From: Culex pipiens pallens
Taxonomy: Eukaryota; Arthropoda; Insecta; Diptera; Culicidae
Assembly: GCF_016801865.2 (NCBI RefSeq)
Contig: NC_068937.1
Coordinates: 129,618,117-129,682,116 of the forward strand
Direction: 5' to 3'
Length of the DNA: 64,000 nt
In this document: positions 36,071 to 46,700 of the stretch, piece by piece
Layout: every line of letters begins with the position of its first letter
Position numbering within the stretch: the stretch's first letter is position 1
The notes under the pieces: model-generated
Databases searched by the model: none
Told to the model about the DNA's origin: nothing
What the model saw: only the letters and a program-made list of their open reading frames with translations
Made by a program: the position numbers and the translations under genes

Positions 36071-36235
36071 GGGAGCGTTCTTTTATTACGTAACGCGAAA
36101 AATCGGACTTTTAGACCCCCTCTCTCCCCCTCGTAACAAAATTTCCATACAAATTTTAAAAATTTTGTATGGAGCGTAACACGGCCTCCGACCCCCCCTC
36201 TCTCCCTACTGCGTTACGTAATAAAAGAACGCTCC
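36071..36235. mobile_element. PIF/Harbinger-type MITE
   Basis: A compact palindrome starting GGGAGCGTTCTTTTATTACG and ending with its complement, flanked by TTA on both sides. The 3-bp TTA duplication and G-rich TIR fit PIF/Harbinger MITEs. An internal ATTTTAAAAATTTTGTATGG segment forms the loop. Confidence 0.75.
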
Positions 36236-36392
36236 CTTAGAGAAAAACGCTTACAAAGTGACAGTTGACAGTTTGCTTTGCGCATGGAAATATTCTGAGC
36301 TTAAATCGTCTCTAACTCAGTCCAATCATGAAATATCTTCATCAAACTTTCAGGAGTGATTGAAATTCATCTTTTAAGTGGATTTAAAAAAT

Positions 36393-36546
36393 CTGGAGTT
36401 TTTTTTGAAAAGGTCCAATAAACCAAATTTCCAGTTTTTGCTTTTTGGGTGTATTTAGAACCGCCTTGAGTCAGGGGTATTGAAAAACACCCAAAAAGCA
36501 AAAACTGAAAATTTGGTTTATTGGTCCTTTTAAAAAAAAACTCCAG
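36393..36546. mobile_element. Hairpin MITE, CTGGAGTTTTTTTT family
   Basis: An almost fully self-complementary 154-bp unit, CTGGAG to CTCCAG, with arms CAAATTTCCAGTTTTTGC and a short unpaired centre GCCTTGAGTCAGG. It is flanked by AAAT on both sides. Confidence 0.8.
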
Positions 36547-37008
36547 AAATCTTCGATGATATGAAATTTTGTGGTTTTCTACATGTATGTAACCCCTTAA
36601 TTCTTGAAATAATAAAACTATTAAATTATTAAATCATTAATTTTAATCTTCGCTGCTTAAAATATTTCATTAAAGCAACAACAATTTCAAAATAGTGAAT
36701 GTTTAAAAACAGAACTTTCAAAATTTTAAGAACAGAATTAAGAATGATTCAATTGAAAGAACGTAATTTATGAACATACCACTAAATCCAAAATAAAGTA
36801 AAGTGTCAAGACAAAACAAAACACAAACAGAAACAGTGCAAAAATTGGAGAGCATCTTCAAAAAAAAAGCTGATTGAAAATTTTCGCTGGTTTGTGCATT
36901 TTTTCACAAAAAGTAAGTAAGAAGAGTCCATAAATAAAGAATATTTTAATCAGGAATTAATCATCTCCACCTCGTAGACCAAATTTGACGAGAATCCAAC
37001 AAAGAGCA

Positions 37009-38631
37009 ATGACGACCCGCCAGGGGGTCTGCGCCGTGCCAGGCTGCGACGCATCCGGCCGTGACTTTGGCACCTTCTTGTTTCCCGTACCTCCCGGCGG
37101 TTCTTCGCAGCGCACCCGCTGGCAGGAAGCCCTCGCCAGTAGGCCGCTGACCGAATCCGATCTCGTCTGCTGGAATCACTTTGAGCTGGGGGCGCAAATA
37201 TCCTGCAATGGTGCGGACTTCCGGCTGGCGGACGGGGCCGTTCCGAGGTTGTTTGTTGGCGGTGCGTTGGTGGAGGGGAACGTGGAGCAGTTTTGTCGAC
37301 TCTGTGCGAGACGGTTTGATGGAGGGGAGGTTGGGAGTGATCTGGCTGGGATGTACACGTCGGAGGATTCGAGCTTGTTTTTGAACTTTCTTCTGGGAGA
37401 TTTGGAGGACAGTTTGTGCAGGTTGGCGTGCGAGGAGTGTTGGGGACAGGTGATGTGCTCGATGCGGTTGGTTCGGAGTTGTAGGAGGGCGGCGAGGGAG
37501 CTGGAGAGGGTGGCTGGTCGGACACATGGTACCGAAGAAGTGCTGCTGAAGCCGGAACTTCAAGCAGAGATGGATGTGTTTGGGGAGATTCCGATCGATC
37601 CGGTGGAACTGGAGGTGAAGCTGGAAGTTGAGAGCTTGGAGAGTTTGAGTGATCGAGAAGATGATGGAGGGTCAGCTGAAGAAGATAGTGATGCGCTGGA
37701 GCTTGCAAAACACAAGATAAAGCATCGAGGTGAATCGTCAAGGAAGAAGAAGCAAACTGAGGATGATAGCTCGGGTCCCTTCGAGTGCTCGGAGTGTCCT
37801 CTTATCTTTGAGAGACGTAAGCAACTGGCCAGTCACAAGAAGAAGCATAACGGGAAGGTTCGTAAAGGCAGGCCTCCAAAGAACCCCGACGAGTTGTACG
37901 AGTGCGAGTTCTGTGACTTCAAGTGCAAACTGCGCCAGGCGATGGCAGGCCATCGTTCGTCCCACTCGGACCAGATTAGGAAGACCAAACCACCGGAAAA
38001 GATCTACGACAGTGTTTGTCCGATCTGCGGGAAGGTTCTGGCGACGCGTGGATCTTTTCTCACCCACATGAAGATCCACAACAACCAGCGCGATTTCTCG
38101 TGCGACGTGTGCGGCAAGCAGTTCTTCAAGAAGAAGCAACGAGACATGCACGTTGAATCCTTCCACGAGAAGAAACTATTCATTTGTAAGGTCTGTGGCG
38201 TCACCTGCAAGTGGGAGAACTCGCTGGAGCGGCACATGCTCAAGCACGAGGCCAACTCGTACAAGTACGAGTGTACGCAGTGCGAAAAGAAGTTCCTGAC
38301 GGCGTACCTCCTGAAGGCGCACATGACCAAGCACACCGGCCATCAGGTGTTCTGCGAAATCTGCGGCGCAGGCTTCCGGTTCAACTTCCTGCTCACCCAG
38401 CACAAGATTCGCGAACACGACATCCAGGTCGAGGGCGTCAAGCTATACAAGCGATTCCAGAAGGGCATGCGGAAGGGCAGCAACAAACGGAAGAGTCAAC
38501 AAGAAGCGGAGGTTCCAGCGACATCCCAGCCGGAACAGCCTCCGATGATACCGCTGCTCTTCCAGCAAACTGAATCTCCAGCAATACTTCCTAATGTAGT
38601 TGGGACAGGCCAACAGGCCAGCAATTATTAG
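37009..38631 (+). CDS. THAP-ZAD-C2H2 zinc-finger protein, intronless (family B)
   Basis: Single exon, 540 residues. The THAP domain has C8/C13, C54/H57 in VCWNHF and AVPRLF at 77-82. The ZAD-like quartet is C96/C99 and C141/C144. An acidic and then basic linker precedes seven C2H2 fingers (about 265-455), ending with CEICGAGFRFNFLLTQHK. The two closest paralogues have an intron inside this phrase, but here it is continuous. The C-terminus is lysine-rich, then Q/P-rich, ending ASNY, as in the 22.5-kb gene. The ATG at 37009 matches the start of the THAP domain; the earlier in-frame codon is TTG. AATAAAAAAATAA follows the stop. The reading frame is fully intact, so if it is a retrocopy it appears to be functional. 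Confidence 0.87.
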   Translation: MTTRQGVCAVPGCDASGRDFGTFLFPVPPGGSSQRTRWQEALASRPLTESDLVCWNHFELGAQISCNGADFRLADGAVPRLFVGGALVEGNVEQFCRLCARRFDGGEVGSDLAGMYTSEDSSLFLNFLLGDLEDSLCRLACEECWGQVMCSMRLVRSCRRAARELERVAGRTHGTEEVLLKPELQAEMDVFGEIPIDPVELEVKLEVESLESLSDREDDGGSAEEDSDALELAKHKIKHRGESSRKKKQTEDDSSGPFECSECPLIFERRKQLASHKKKHNGKVRKGRPPKNPDELYECEFCDFKCKLRQAMAGHRSSHSDQIRKTKPPEKIYDSVCPICGKVLATRGSFLTHMKIHNNQRDFSCDVCGKQFFKKKQRDMHVESFHEKKLFICKVCGVTCKWENSLERHMLKHEANSYKYECTQCEKKFLTAYLLKAHMTKHTGHQVFCEICGAGFRFNFLLTQHKIREHDIQVEGVKLYKRFQKGMRKGSNKRKSQQEAEVPATSQPEQPPMIPLLFQQTESPAILPNVVGTGQQASNY

Positions 38632-39263
38632 TTTAGCAATAAAAAAATAATCTCCAAACACTTTTCAACTGTTTTACTTGTTTATTATATCTTTATATCC
38701 GTATTCAGTAACATTTATGTTTCAATACACTCACAAATTTGTCGATCCGTTTCTACTTGTACTTGATCCGGCTCAACCTAGGTTGACCCGGAACACGTGC
38801 AGGATATTTGGGAAACTCTGCTAGCCTTCTTGTTTTTCTTACGTGGGAACTTTTTGGGTGGCAATAAATAATTTAGATTCCAATGAGAGGGAGAGCGACT
38901 AACAACTCACAATAAATTAGTTCTTATCATCTCGTTTTTTTAACTAAACCAATTTGTTTTACTTTGCTCGTAGCAAATCTCTAAAATAGAAGCAGGGTTA
39001 ATCAAACAGTACGTTTGAAGATGAGTCTGAGTTTAAGGGGGTTGGTGCTTTTGTACGGCTTTTCCTCTGCGTTTCTTTTTTGTTTTTTGGTGACTATCTT
39101 ATGCAACAACACTTTGTAACTTTTAGCTTTGTTGTTGTGTGTGGGAGGTGGTTAGATGAAGATACTCTCAGCTGGAAACGTTGCGAGAATTTATTCGACG
39201 TTCCTGTAAGATAGAAATGATAGCAATAGGTCAGTCTTCGGGAGGATCTTGAGAGTGGGCTTG
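38632..39263. other. 3' flank of pyruvate kinase and THAP-ZAD gene
   Basis: Convergent 3' UTR space. AATAAAAAAATAA at about 38638 serves the plus-strand gene. The minus-strand pyruvate kinase 3' UTR must run through the T/G-rich part. TTATTTATTGCC near 38861-38870 offers minus-strand AATAAA. No ORF was seen. Confidence 0.4.
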
Positions 39264-40887
39264 CTAGACGATCATGCTGCCGTCCGTTACGTACACAACG
39301 CGGATGGTGTTGGTGAAGCCGGAGCCCTGCTTCCAGCCGGTAACGATGACCACCGGCATGCCGGGCTTCAGGAAGCCACGTTCCTTGCCAAACTCCATAC
39401 CGTACTGGACGCGCGCGTCAACGTCCTTCAGCCAGTCCTCGAGCGGGGGCTCTGAAAGTGAAATTCGGATCGATTAGTTGAGCTTGGAGACTTGGCGTGA
39501 AGAGAGGTTACTCACGTTCGTAGACCACGGGCAGAATGCCGCGGTACAGATGGCACTGGCGGGCAGTCTGGTCGAAGCGGGTCACGGCAATGATCGGGCA
39601 GCGTGGGCGGTACTTGGAGATGACATGGGCCGAACGTCCCGAAGTGGTGATGACGATGAGAGCCGCGGCGCGGATCTTGCTCGCAGCTTCGGCAGCAGCG
39701 ATCGCGATCGAGGCTCCGGTATCGATCGGAGTGGGCGTCGTGTTGACCAGATCGTTGAACAGGTTGCGATGCCACAGGGCAGCTTCGGCTTCCTTGCACG
39801 TCTTGGCCATGGTCAGTACGCACTCCAGCGGGTACTCGCCCTTGGCGGTCTCACCAGACAGCATGACACAGTCGGCACCATCAATGATGGCGTTGGCAAC
39901 GTCCGAAATTTCGGCACGAGTCGGACGTGGCTTCTTGATCATAGACTCCAACATCTGAGTGGCGCAGATGACGGGCTTTCCGGCGCGGTTGCACCGAGCG
40001 ATAATCGACTTCTGAGCCAGGAACACCTTCTCGGCCGGGATTTCAATACCCAGATCACCACGAGCAACCATGATACCGTCCGAAGCGGCAATGATGGCGT
40101 CCAGGTTCTGCATACCCTGCTGGTTCTCAATCTTGGAAATGATCTTGATGTTCTTGCCCTTATCGCCGAGGATACCGCGGATCTCCTTCAACGCAGCAGC
40201 GTTACGGATGAACGAAGCGAAGATCACATCGACTCCCTGGTCAACACCGAACTGCAGATCGGCCTTGTCCTTCTCGGACACAGCCGGCAGATCGACCGGC
40301 ACTCCGGGCAGGTTGACACCCTTGCGCGAACCGAGCAAACCACCGTTCTCGACCGTGCAGGTCAGCGTGTCTCCGCTAATACTGTTCGCAACCAGCGAGA
40401 TCAAACCATCGTCAACGAACACACGATCGCCGGGCTTCACCACCTTGACGATGTTGACGTAATCCACGTAGATCTTGTCCTTGTTGCCCTTCTCCAGGTG
40501 ATCCTTGTTCGTCGTCAGCTCGATCTTCTCGCCCTTCTTCAGCTCGACCTCGCCGGTTCCGCTGCCCTCAATCAAACCGGTACGAATCTCCGGACCCTTG
40601 GTGTCCAGCGCGATCGCCAGCGGGAACGGCTTGCCCAGCTTGGCCGAGTAGCTCGCCACCGCCTCGCGGATGTTCTTGATCGTGTTGCCGTGGTACTCGT
40701 ACGAACCGTGCGAAAAGTTCAACCGGGCAATGTTCATGCCGGTCTTCATCATCTCCTCCAGCATCTCCGGCGCCACCGAGGCCGGCCCGATGGTACAGAT
40801 GATGCCGGACAGCCGCACGAACGATGTCTGCGTGTCAATATCCAGCGAGCACATGTGCTCTAAATGCGACACCGATTCCGGGTTCAT
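39264..40887 (-). CDS. PyK: Pyruvate kinase
   Basis: Catalyses the last glycolytic step in the cytosol: phosphoenolpyruvate plus ADP gives pyruvate plus ATP. Two minus-strand coding exons, 39516-40887 and 39264-39451, give 519 residues, normal for an animal enzyme. Visible signatures include the metal/nucleotide region NIARLNFSHG, LDTKGPEIRTG, the active-site motif KIISKIENQQGM with its catalytic Lys, and ARGDLGIEI. The B domain lies between, and the C-domain ends in TGWKQGSGFTNTIRVVYV. The GTGAGT donor and TTTCAG acceptor restore Y-E-Q-P-P-L-E-D-W across the junction. The ATG at 40887 sits nine bases after an acceptor (CCGCAG at 40897-40902), so the 5' UTR is spliced. The first exon was not located; it may lie in the GC-rich region near 44.5-45.4 kb. 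Many insect genes have alternative 5' exons. Confidence 0.95.
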
Positions 40888-40896
40888 TTTGCGACC

Positions 40897-42726
40897 CTGC
40901 GGAAAGAAACAGTTATCTTGTGTTAGCTTTATGATTCCTAAAGGTGTGTCTAAAATTCAATTTGGTTTCAAATTGATACCTTTCAACATGAAGTTGCACC
41001 TGTAAAATTAATCCCAAAATCTAGCTTAAAAAATGGCATTGTTAGTAAAATTCTCGAAAGAAAGTCATCTGTAGGTCAGTAAACAAGCTTTTGCCTGCAC
41101 TTTCGCGCAATCTCAACTAGTTTCGCTATCAGCGCTTCACGTGATGTAACGTAAGGTTCGAGGCTTATCTGGACGACACTATCAGTTGCGGTGTTTTTAA
41201 GCTTCCTGTGACGATGTAGACGGGATTGTTTACATTGAGTTAGGGTGAAGTGTCTTCCTAATTTTGTGTTCTTTTTTATATCAATTCTAAATGCATTAAT
41301 AATAATTTTCTAACAACTGGTTTCATTTTTGTTTTCAGGTAATAATTGATCGCTGGTCCAAACATCGCAAAAATATTCTAAATCGATTCAGTTTTGAAGA
41401 AAATTAGAGGCGGTTCGAGAAGCCATTTTTTGGCGATCCAGACAGCAGGCATCGCGATCCGGATAGCAGACCAGCGATTGACATCGATGTGGTCGCCAGA
41501 CTGGCAACGAAAGGTAGGAGCTTTTTTTCATTAATTGATAATTATGGTTTAGATGACTAAAAGTTGTCGAGTTCGATTACAAAGTCAGACATACTTTTGA
41601 TTCTAAGACTACCGTTTGCGTTCTTAATATTTTCGCTAACAGATGTTTATATTTTTTTCATTTACATTAACTGTATTGAATTCAATTTTATAATTGGGGC
41701 TTAAAGTAAAGTGGTAAACAATTCTGGAGTTTTTTTTTGAAAAGGTCCAATAAACCAAATTTCCAGTTTTTGCTTTTTGGGTGTTTTTGAAACCGCCTTG
41801 AGTCAGGGGTATTTAAAAACACCCATAAAGCAAAAACTGAAAATTTGGTTCATTGGACCTTTAAAAAAAACTCAAGAATTACTCCTTTAAAGTATTTTTG
41901 TTCATTTATTCTGATTTTATTATATAAAATCATAAATATGCCCAATGTTTAACATTAACATACAACGATAAAAGACATGCCAGAGCACTCTTTCTAGCTA
42001 TTATTATTTTTTTAGTCAACAAAAATACAGTTCGATATTTTGCGATGGATCAACTATAGTCCTTTGGTAAGAACAGAAGAACGTGTTTCTGGAAACCCCA
42101 AAGTTCATGCTTCCCCTTGAGTCGTGACTGTGCAGAAATTTTGTTGGTCGGTGTTTTGCGAAGTTTGTATGACGCTTTTAAATAATCGAATTTCGGAAAA
42201 TGGAGGCTTTGGACAATCGAGTCTGGATTTTAATATAATCAACATTTAACACTTAATTTCAGGATCGAATTGAGTCCTTGGGCCCTTTGATAATTTTAGC
42301 ATACGCAGCGATAAAAATTCTTTTCAAGAAACAATTTTTGATCAGTTTTGTTTAAAATTTCCAAGCATAATATCGAGAACATAAAAATTATTTGCGATAA
42401 AAAAAATGTAAAAGATTGGCAGGAATAAAAAAAAAAAACGTTTGTTTAATTTTTCTTAGTGAAAAACAGTGTCATTGTGGTTTAGAAAAACAGCTTTATC
42501 GGTGCATGACACCTATCAACAATCTTGAACTTAATTTAAGAACCCAATTGTTTCAGTTAAGTTCACATCAAAGATGACGAGCATGTCAGCCGACCGCTTA
42601 ACATGATATAGAAGTGTATTGTGTTATAAGAAGGTTCAAAAAAGATAATTTTATTTAAACCAATCTCAGTTCAAATTCGGAACCATTCAGAATGTTCAGA
42701 ATAAACGTGATTCGGATTATCGCTAC
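40897..42726. other. Upstream intron/intergenic DNA with one hairpin MITE
   Basis: Probable 5' UTR intron of pyruvate kinase. On the plus strand a GC-richer island (about 41340-41512) is framed by TTTGTTTTCAG and AAAG|GTAGGA, like an exon, but has no open frame, so it was not called as a gene. A hairpin MITE is at 41724-41876. The remainder is AT-rich. Confidence 0.35.
41724..41876. mobile_element. Hairpin MITE, CTGGAGTTTTTTTT family
   Basis: A self-complementary 153-bp unit of the same family as the copy at 36393, flanked by AATT on both sides (41720-41723, 41877-41880). Confidence 0.8.
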
Positions 42727-43739
42727 ACTGCCGCTCTAATCTAGTCCGTCCCATATGTAAAAAGTGGATGCTGAGATAACGCCGTGAGAAGGCCAAAAAA
42801 TGTTGCACCATTTTTCACATTTCCAATCAATATCTTTTTGCTCAATTTCTATACAATTATTTCAATATTAGTTCAACAAATATTTCTAACATGAATTTGT
42901 TTCATTAATCTTAAAATTTAGAGATAAATTTATATATTTTCATACTAGAACTGACTTGCCTTTATTTTTCTATAAATAAAGGCAAGTCAGTCAATGATAT
43001 CAAGGTAGGCTTGAACATTTTCACCAGAAGTTAAACTGTCATTTCAAGGTTTGTTTGGGTAATTTTCAAGTGATTTTCTCAAATGTTATAAAATGATGTT
43101 GTTTTATGTTTATTTCAGATTCATTCATTTATAGTTAAGTTCATAACAATGAAAATGTAATCATAAACGAGACGAAAATACTACAGAGGCAACAGATATT
43201 TGAATGCGTGTCTCTACGTCTGGACCGTTGAAATTTAGTGATCCACAGTCTACGTTTACCGGAAGCAGAACCTCTTCCAGAACTAGGACCAGGGCAATTC
43301 ATTCAAGATTTAATAGAACTTATTTTATGGAATATTACTCATAATGGTATGTAGTTTCTTGTTTACTTGTGGTTGCCCTTGCATGAAAAAAGCACCAATT
43401 GTTTAAAATATTACGCATCCAAATTTATAAATATTCTTGCAGATATGAACTGCTTATAATCTTTTTTTCAAGTTCTGCGGGTTCATAGAAACATTGTCCT
43501 TGAAATTTAAATGGTTCCACGTTCATTCAATCGATTCATGATACATTTCTTTAGAAGGAACTGACTTGCCTTTATTTTGCATATGGGACAGCACGAAAGT
43601 GATTTTTATTTTGAATTTTCAGAACAAACATCACTTTTTTATTAATTGGCTCAAAGTACATGTAAAAACAATAATTTTGCTATGTTTATCTCAATAATGA
43701 CCAAAATACATATGGGACGGACTAGATTAGAGCGGCAGT
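42727..43739. mobile_element. 1.0-kb TIR element (ACTGCCGCTCTAATCTAGTC ends)
   Basis: The 32-bp left end and right end are perfect inverted copies (ACTGCCGCTC ... CCCATATGT). A perfect hairpin of TGACTTGCCTTTATTT and complement lies at about 42953-42993, and a third copy of that arm is at about 43561. A short coding-like plus-strand segment (LPEAEPLPELGPGQFIQDLI) ends at a GTATGT donor-like site near 43350, possibly the debris of an exon. The target duplication is not clear. Confidence 0.65.
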
Positions 43740-46700
43740 ACAATGCTGGAATTCGAATCAGCATTCAAGCAATACATCGAAAGTTTAGGTCACGTTTTTG
43801 ATAACGGCTACTATCGATCCAACAGCTTAACGTTAGATAATCACATGATAGCTGCAGCAGCTATTGTCAGCTAGAACAAATTAGCGCTTAATTAGCAAAG
43901 CGCTCCTCACCCAGCCCCTCAAATAATGACATTCTGTTTGGAGCGGTTGTGGTGTGTGAATCAACGCTCCAACAATTCTTCGAGAGTGTTTATCGTAACG
44001 ATTTTTTTTTCGCTGACCATAGCTAAACGGTTATCGATAGTTTACAAATACGTCGTCGCGCTCAAAACGCGCTGACGGAGAACATATTTTATCGCGGAGC
44101 TTCACGACACGCTGAGCTTGGCTGGTGACATTCGGCTCGAGAGTTGTTCTTTTGATTGGGGATGAACTTCCCTGTGTTTACACAGAGTTGTGTAGATCCG
44201 TCATGGGTGGGAATTATTTTTAGCCTTTTTGTGTGAAATTGCTCCTGTTCATAACTACGCATTCACCAACCCCGTATTCTCAAAATGCACAAGGTGCCGC
44301 CGCCGACGGTGTGTCCTTGGTCAAGGGCACTCGACGAAAGCGGCTTGGGTAAGAAGCATCTTTCATTTCTGCTCTGACTGCACCCGGAAAAAATCAATAA
44401 CCGCCGACGACGATGACGGCGATGGTCTGACCTACCGCAAATTTTATTTTTAACATAGGTAGATGGCAGTGATTGGATTCAAGGTAGAAGCTAGATTTTG
44501 GCACTCGTTTGGCGGTGTCGGGTTCAGGAGTTCAGGGCACTCGTTGTCGTTGTGTTGTGTTGGCAACGCGCGACCACGTCCTTTGACCTTGGCGACGGCT
44601 TCCTGGCCGGTTGGCACACGCCACCGCCCTGGGGCACGTTAGTTACACGGGACACTACAAACAGGAATCCGGGAACGCTGCTCCGGAGACTGAATTACCT
44701 TCGGGTCGAAGTCGTAGTCGGACACCCACACCATCATCCCTGCGTGGTGAAAGGTACTTATCAGTCGTTGGGTGGTGGAGAAGAACGAGAGGAAGGGATG
44801 GCCAAGGCCGGAGTACGGGAATCGGACAGGCTCTAAGCTAGGGAGTGACTTTACACTGAGTCGCCGGAACGCCGCTGCTGCTGCTACTCCTGGATGCTGC
44901 TGACCGACAAAGGCACCACTTTTCAAGTTACACAACGCCCAAGATCTAGGACGACCTCGACAGCGGCTAGGACTAGACGACGACGACGACGACCGGTATC
45001 GGTGCAAAGCTACACTTAAATGAGACTGTTTAATCGATACCGTCGACGGACTCAACAGGGCTTCACTCTCCCGAAGGATCGCCCGAGCCGAGCCCGAAGC
45101 GGCCCGAGTGAATCTTCGATAAGGGTTCATCCTAAACCTTCGGGTGTTTGGCCGTTTCTCGCAGCTGACGAGTTGTTGTAGTTGTTGCTAGCTGGGAAAG
45201 TGCACTTTTATCGTAACAGCTGGTTCCGCCAATCCGGTTCCGGTTTCCGCTCCCAAACCCACCAATTTTTCTTCACTCCAGACTGACTGACTGACCTTTC
45301 ACCGTAGACTCTTGGGGGAAGCTGGGTTGGGGTTAAGGCACTTTTTGGGGGAGGAACTTTGCGTGCAAGTCTTGTTTACTTCCAAACGTTACGCGCCATC
45401 TGCATCGGTTTGGTTGGTCAACTGAATTTTCCGACGGCGCGCCGACAGACAGGCACAGCTCGAGAGGTGCGAGAAAATTCATCTCAGCAGGCGCGGCGAG
45501 GGGGTTTCAAAAATAGAGAAAATTTTCCGACATAGACACTCAAAGAAATGGGTTTGGGAAAATTTTGGATTTTATTTGTCTTCTAGGATAAGTAATTTTC
45601 CATTACTTGAAGAGATTCGTGCATTATATTGAAAAAAGAAATTAAAAAAACAGTAATCAACCATCCCAGTTTTCGTTGTCTACCGTTTGTCGAAATCGAC
45701 CGAAATTTGACAGCGTGGGTGGCGGACGCCATGGGCATGCGCACCGAGGGATAAGAGCACTTGACATTCTTTATAATGAACTTCTGGTCGGTATTTTTAT
45801 CGTGTCGATATCTTTGAGTGAATCGTTTGATATAAAAACTAGACCTTTTTTATAAAACCTTAGTATCAAATGTAAACACTTAGTGTATCCCGCTCACACC
45901 GTATGACAACGAGCAGTTTAGTTTTTGGGTCCTTTCAAAAGGACGCATTAGCCTTCGTAACCTTCTACAGTCCCTTCCTACACTGATTTGTATTATTTTG
46001 TTGAGAACATTTTTAAAAATGTTTTTTTTTAACATTTTCTAAAAAGCAATGGTGGCTGATTTTTTTTTATATAAAAATACAAACTTAACAAATACATTTA
46101 CAAGAGCACGTGAGATCCCGGTTGGATTAATTTTCAGTTGAATGATTGAAGTATGAAATTTATGACAAATATTTTTCCAAGCTCGTTTTCTAAACATGTT
46201 GAAAATGCATATGGGATATTTATGCGAACATGGGCAGCTTAAGAGTTTGAAGTTTTCGATAGGAAAGCCGAATTGTATGGTTACAGGGTCTCAAATGTGT
46301 GAAGATAAAATATTTATTTGTTTTGCTGTTTTTGATACTAATATGTAAAAAAAAAACAAAAAAACTTTTTCCGATTATTTTTTTTATGTGAATTTTTCTA
46401 TTTTATTGTGGTACTCAAAATAATTCATTTCGAATAGCAAAAAAAATATTAATGTGATTTCCTTAAAGTATAATTTATCAAAAACTTATCAATTTAATAA
46501 CAACTACGAAAATTAAGCGTTGGACTTTGCAGTTGGTTGTATAATTGTATAATTTTGTTTACATGAAATTTGATCAAGTAAAGAAACTTTCACTTTTCAA
46601 ACCATGTAAGGGAAAGTTTCATTAAGAGAAACCAAATGAACCCGTTCCCGAAATTCTTAGAGGTTTTAATAAAAGGAACGCTTTTGTAGAACATTGTAAA

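Larger units (their letters stand above)
35583..36596. mobile_element. TTAA-flanked TIR element with two nested MITEs
   Basis: The ends GGGGTTACATACATGTA and complement are flanked by TTAA on both sides (35579-35582, 36597-36600). An inner inverted pair, GTGCCACGATATCTCAAG, occurs near 35759 and 36030. Two other MITEs, at 36071-36235 and 36393-36546, have inserted into it. TTAA duplication is the piggyBac hallmark, but the TIR start does not match the usual piggyBac consensus, so the superfamily is open. Confidence 0.65.

Noticed and set aside
39478..40863. 461-codon plus-strand open frame
   Set aside because: Antisense shadow of the pyruvate kinase exon, which has unmistakable catalytic motifs on the minus strand.
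41340..41512. Plus-strand exon framed by TTTGTTTTCAG and AAAG|GTAGGA
   Set aside because: All three frames lack a useful open stretch and no partner exons were found; kept only as a remark.
44639..45130. 163-codon minus-strand frame beginning MNPYRRFTRAASGSAR
   Set aside because: Low-complexity poly-S and poly-A composition without domains; more likely leader or promoter DNA.
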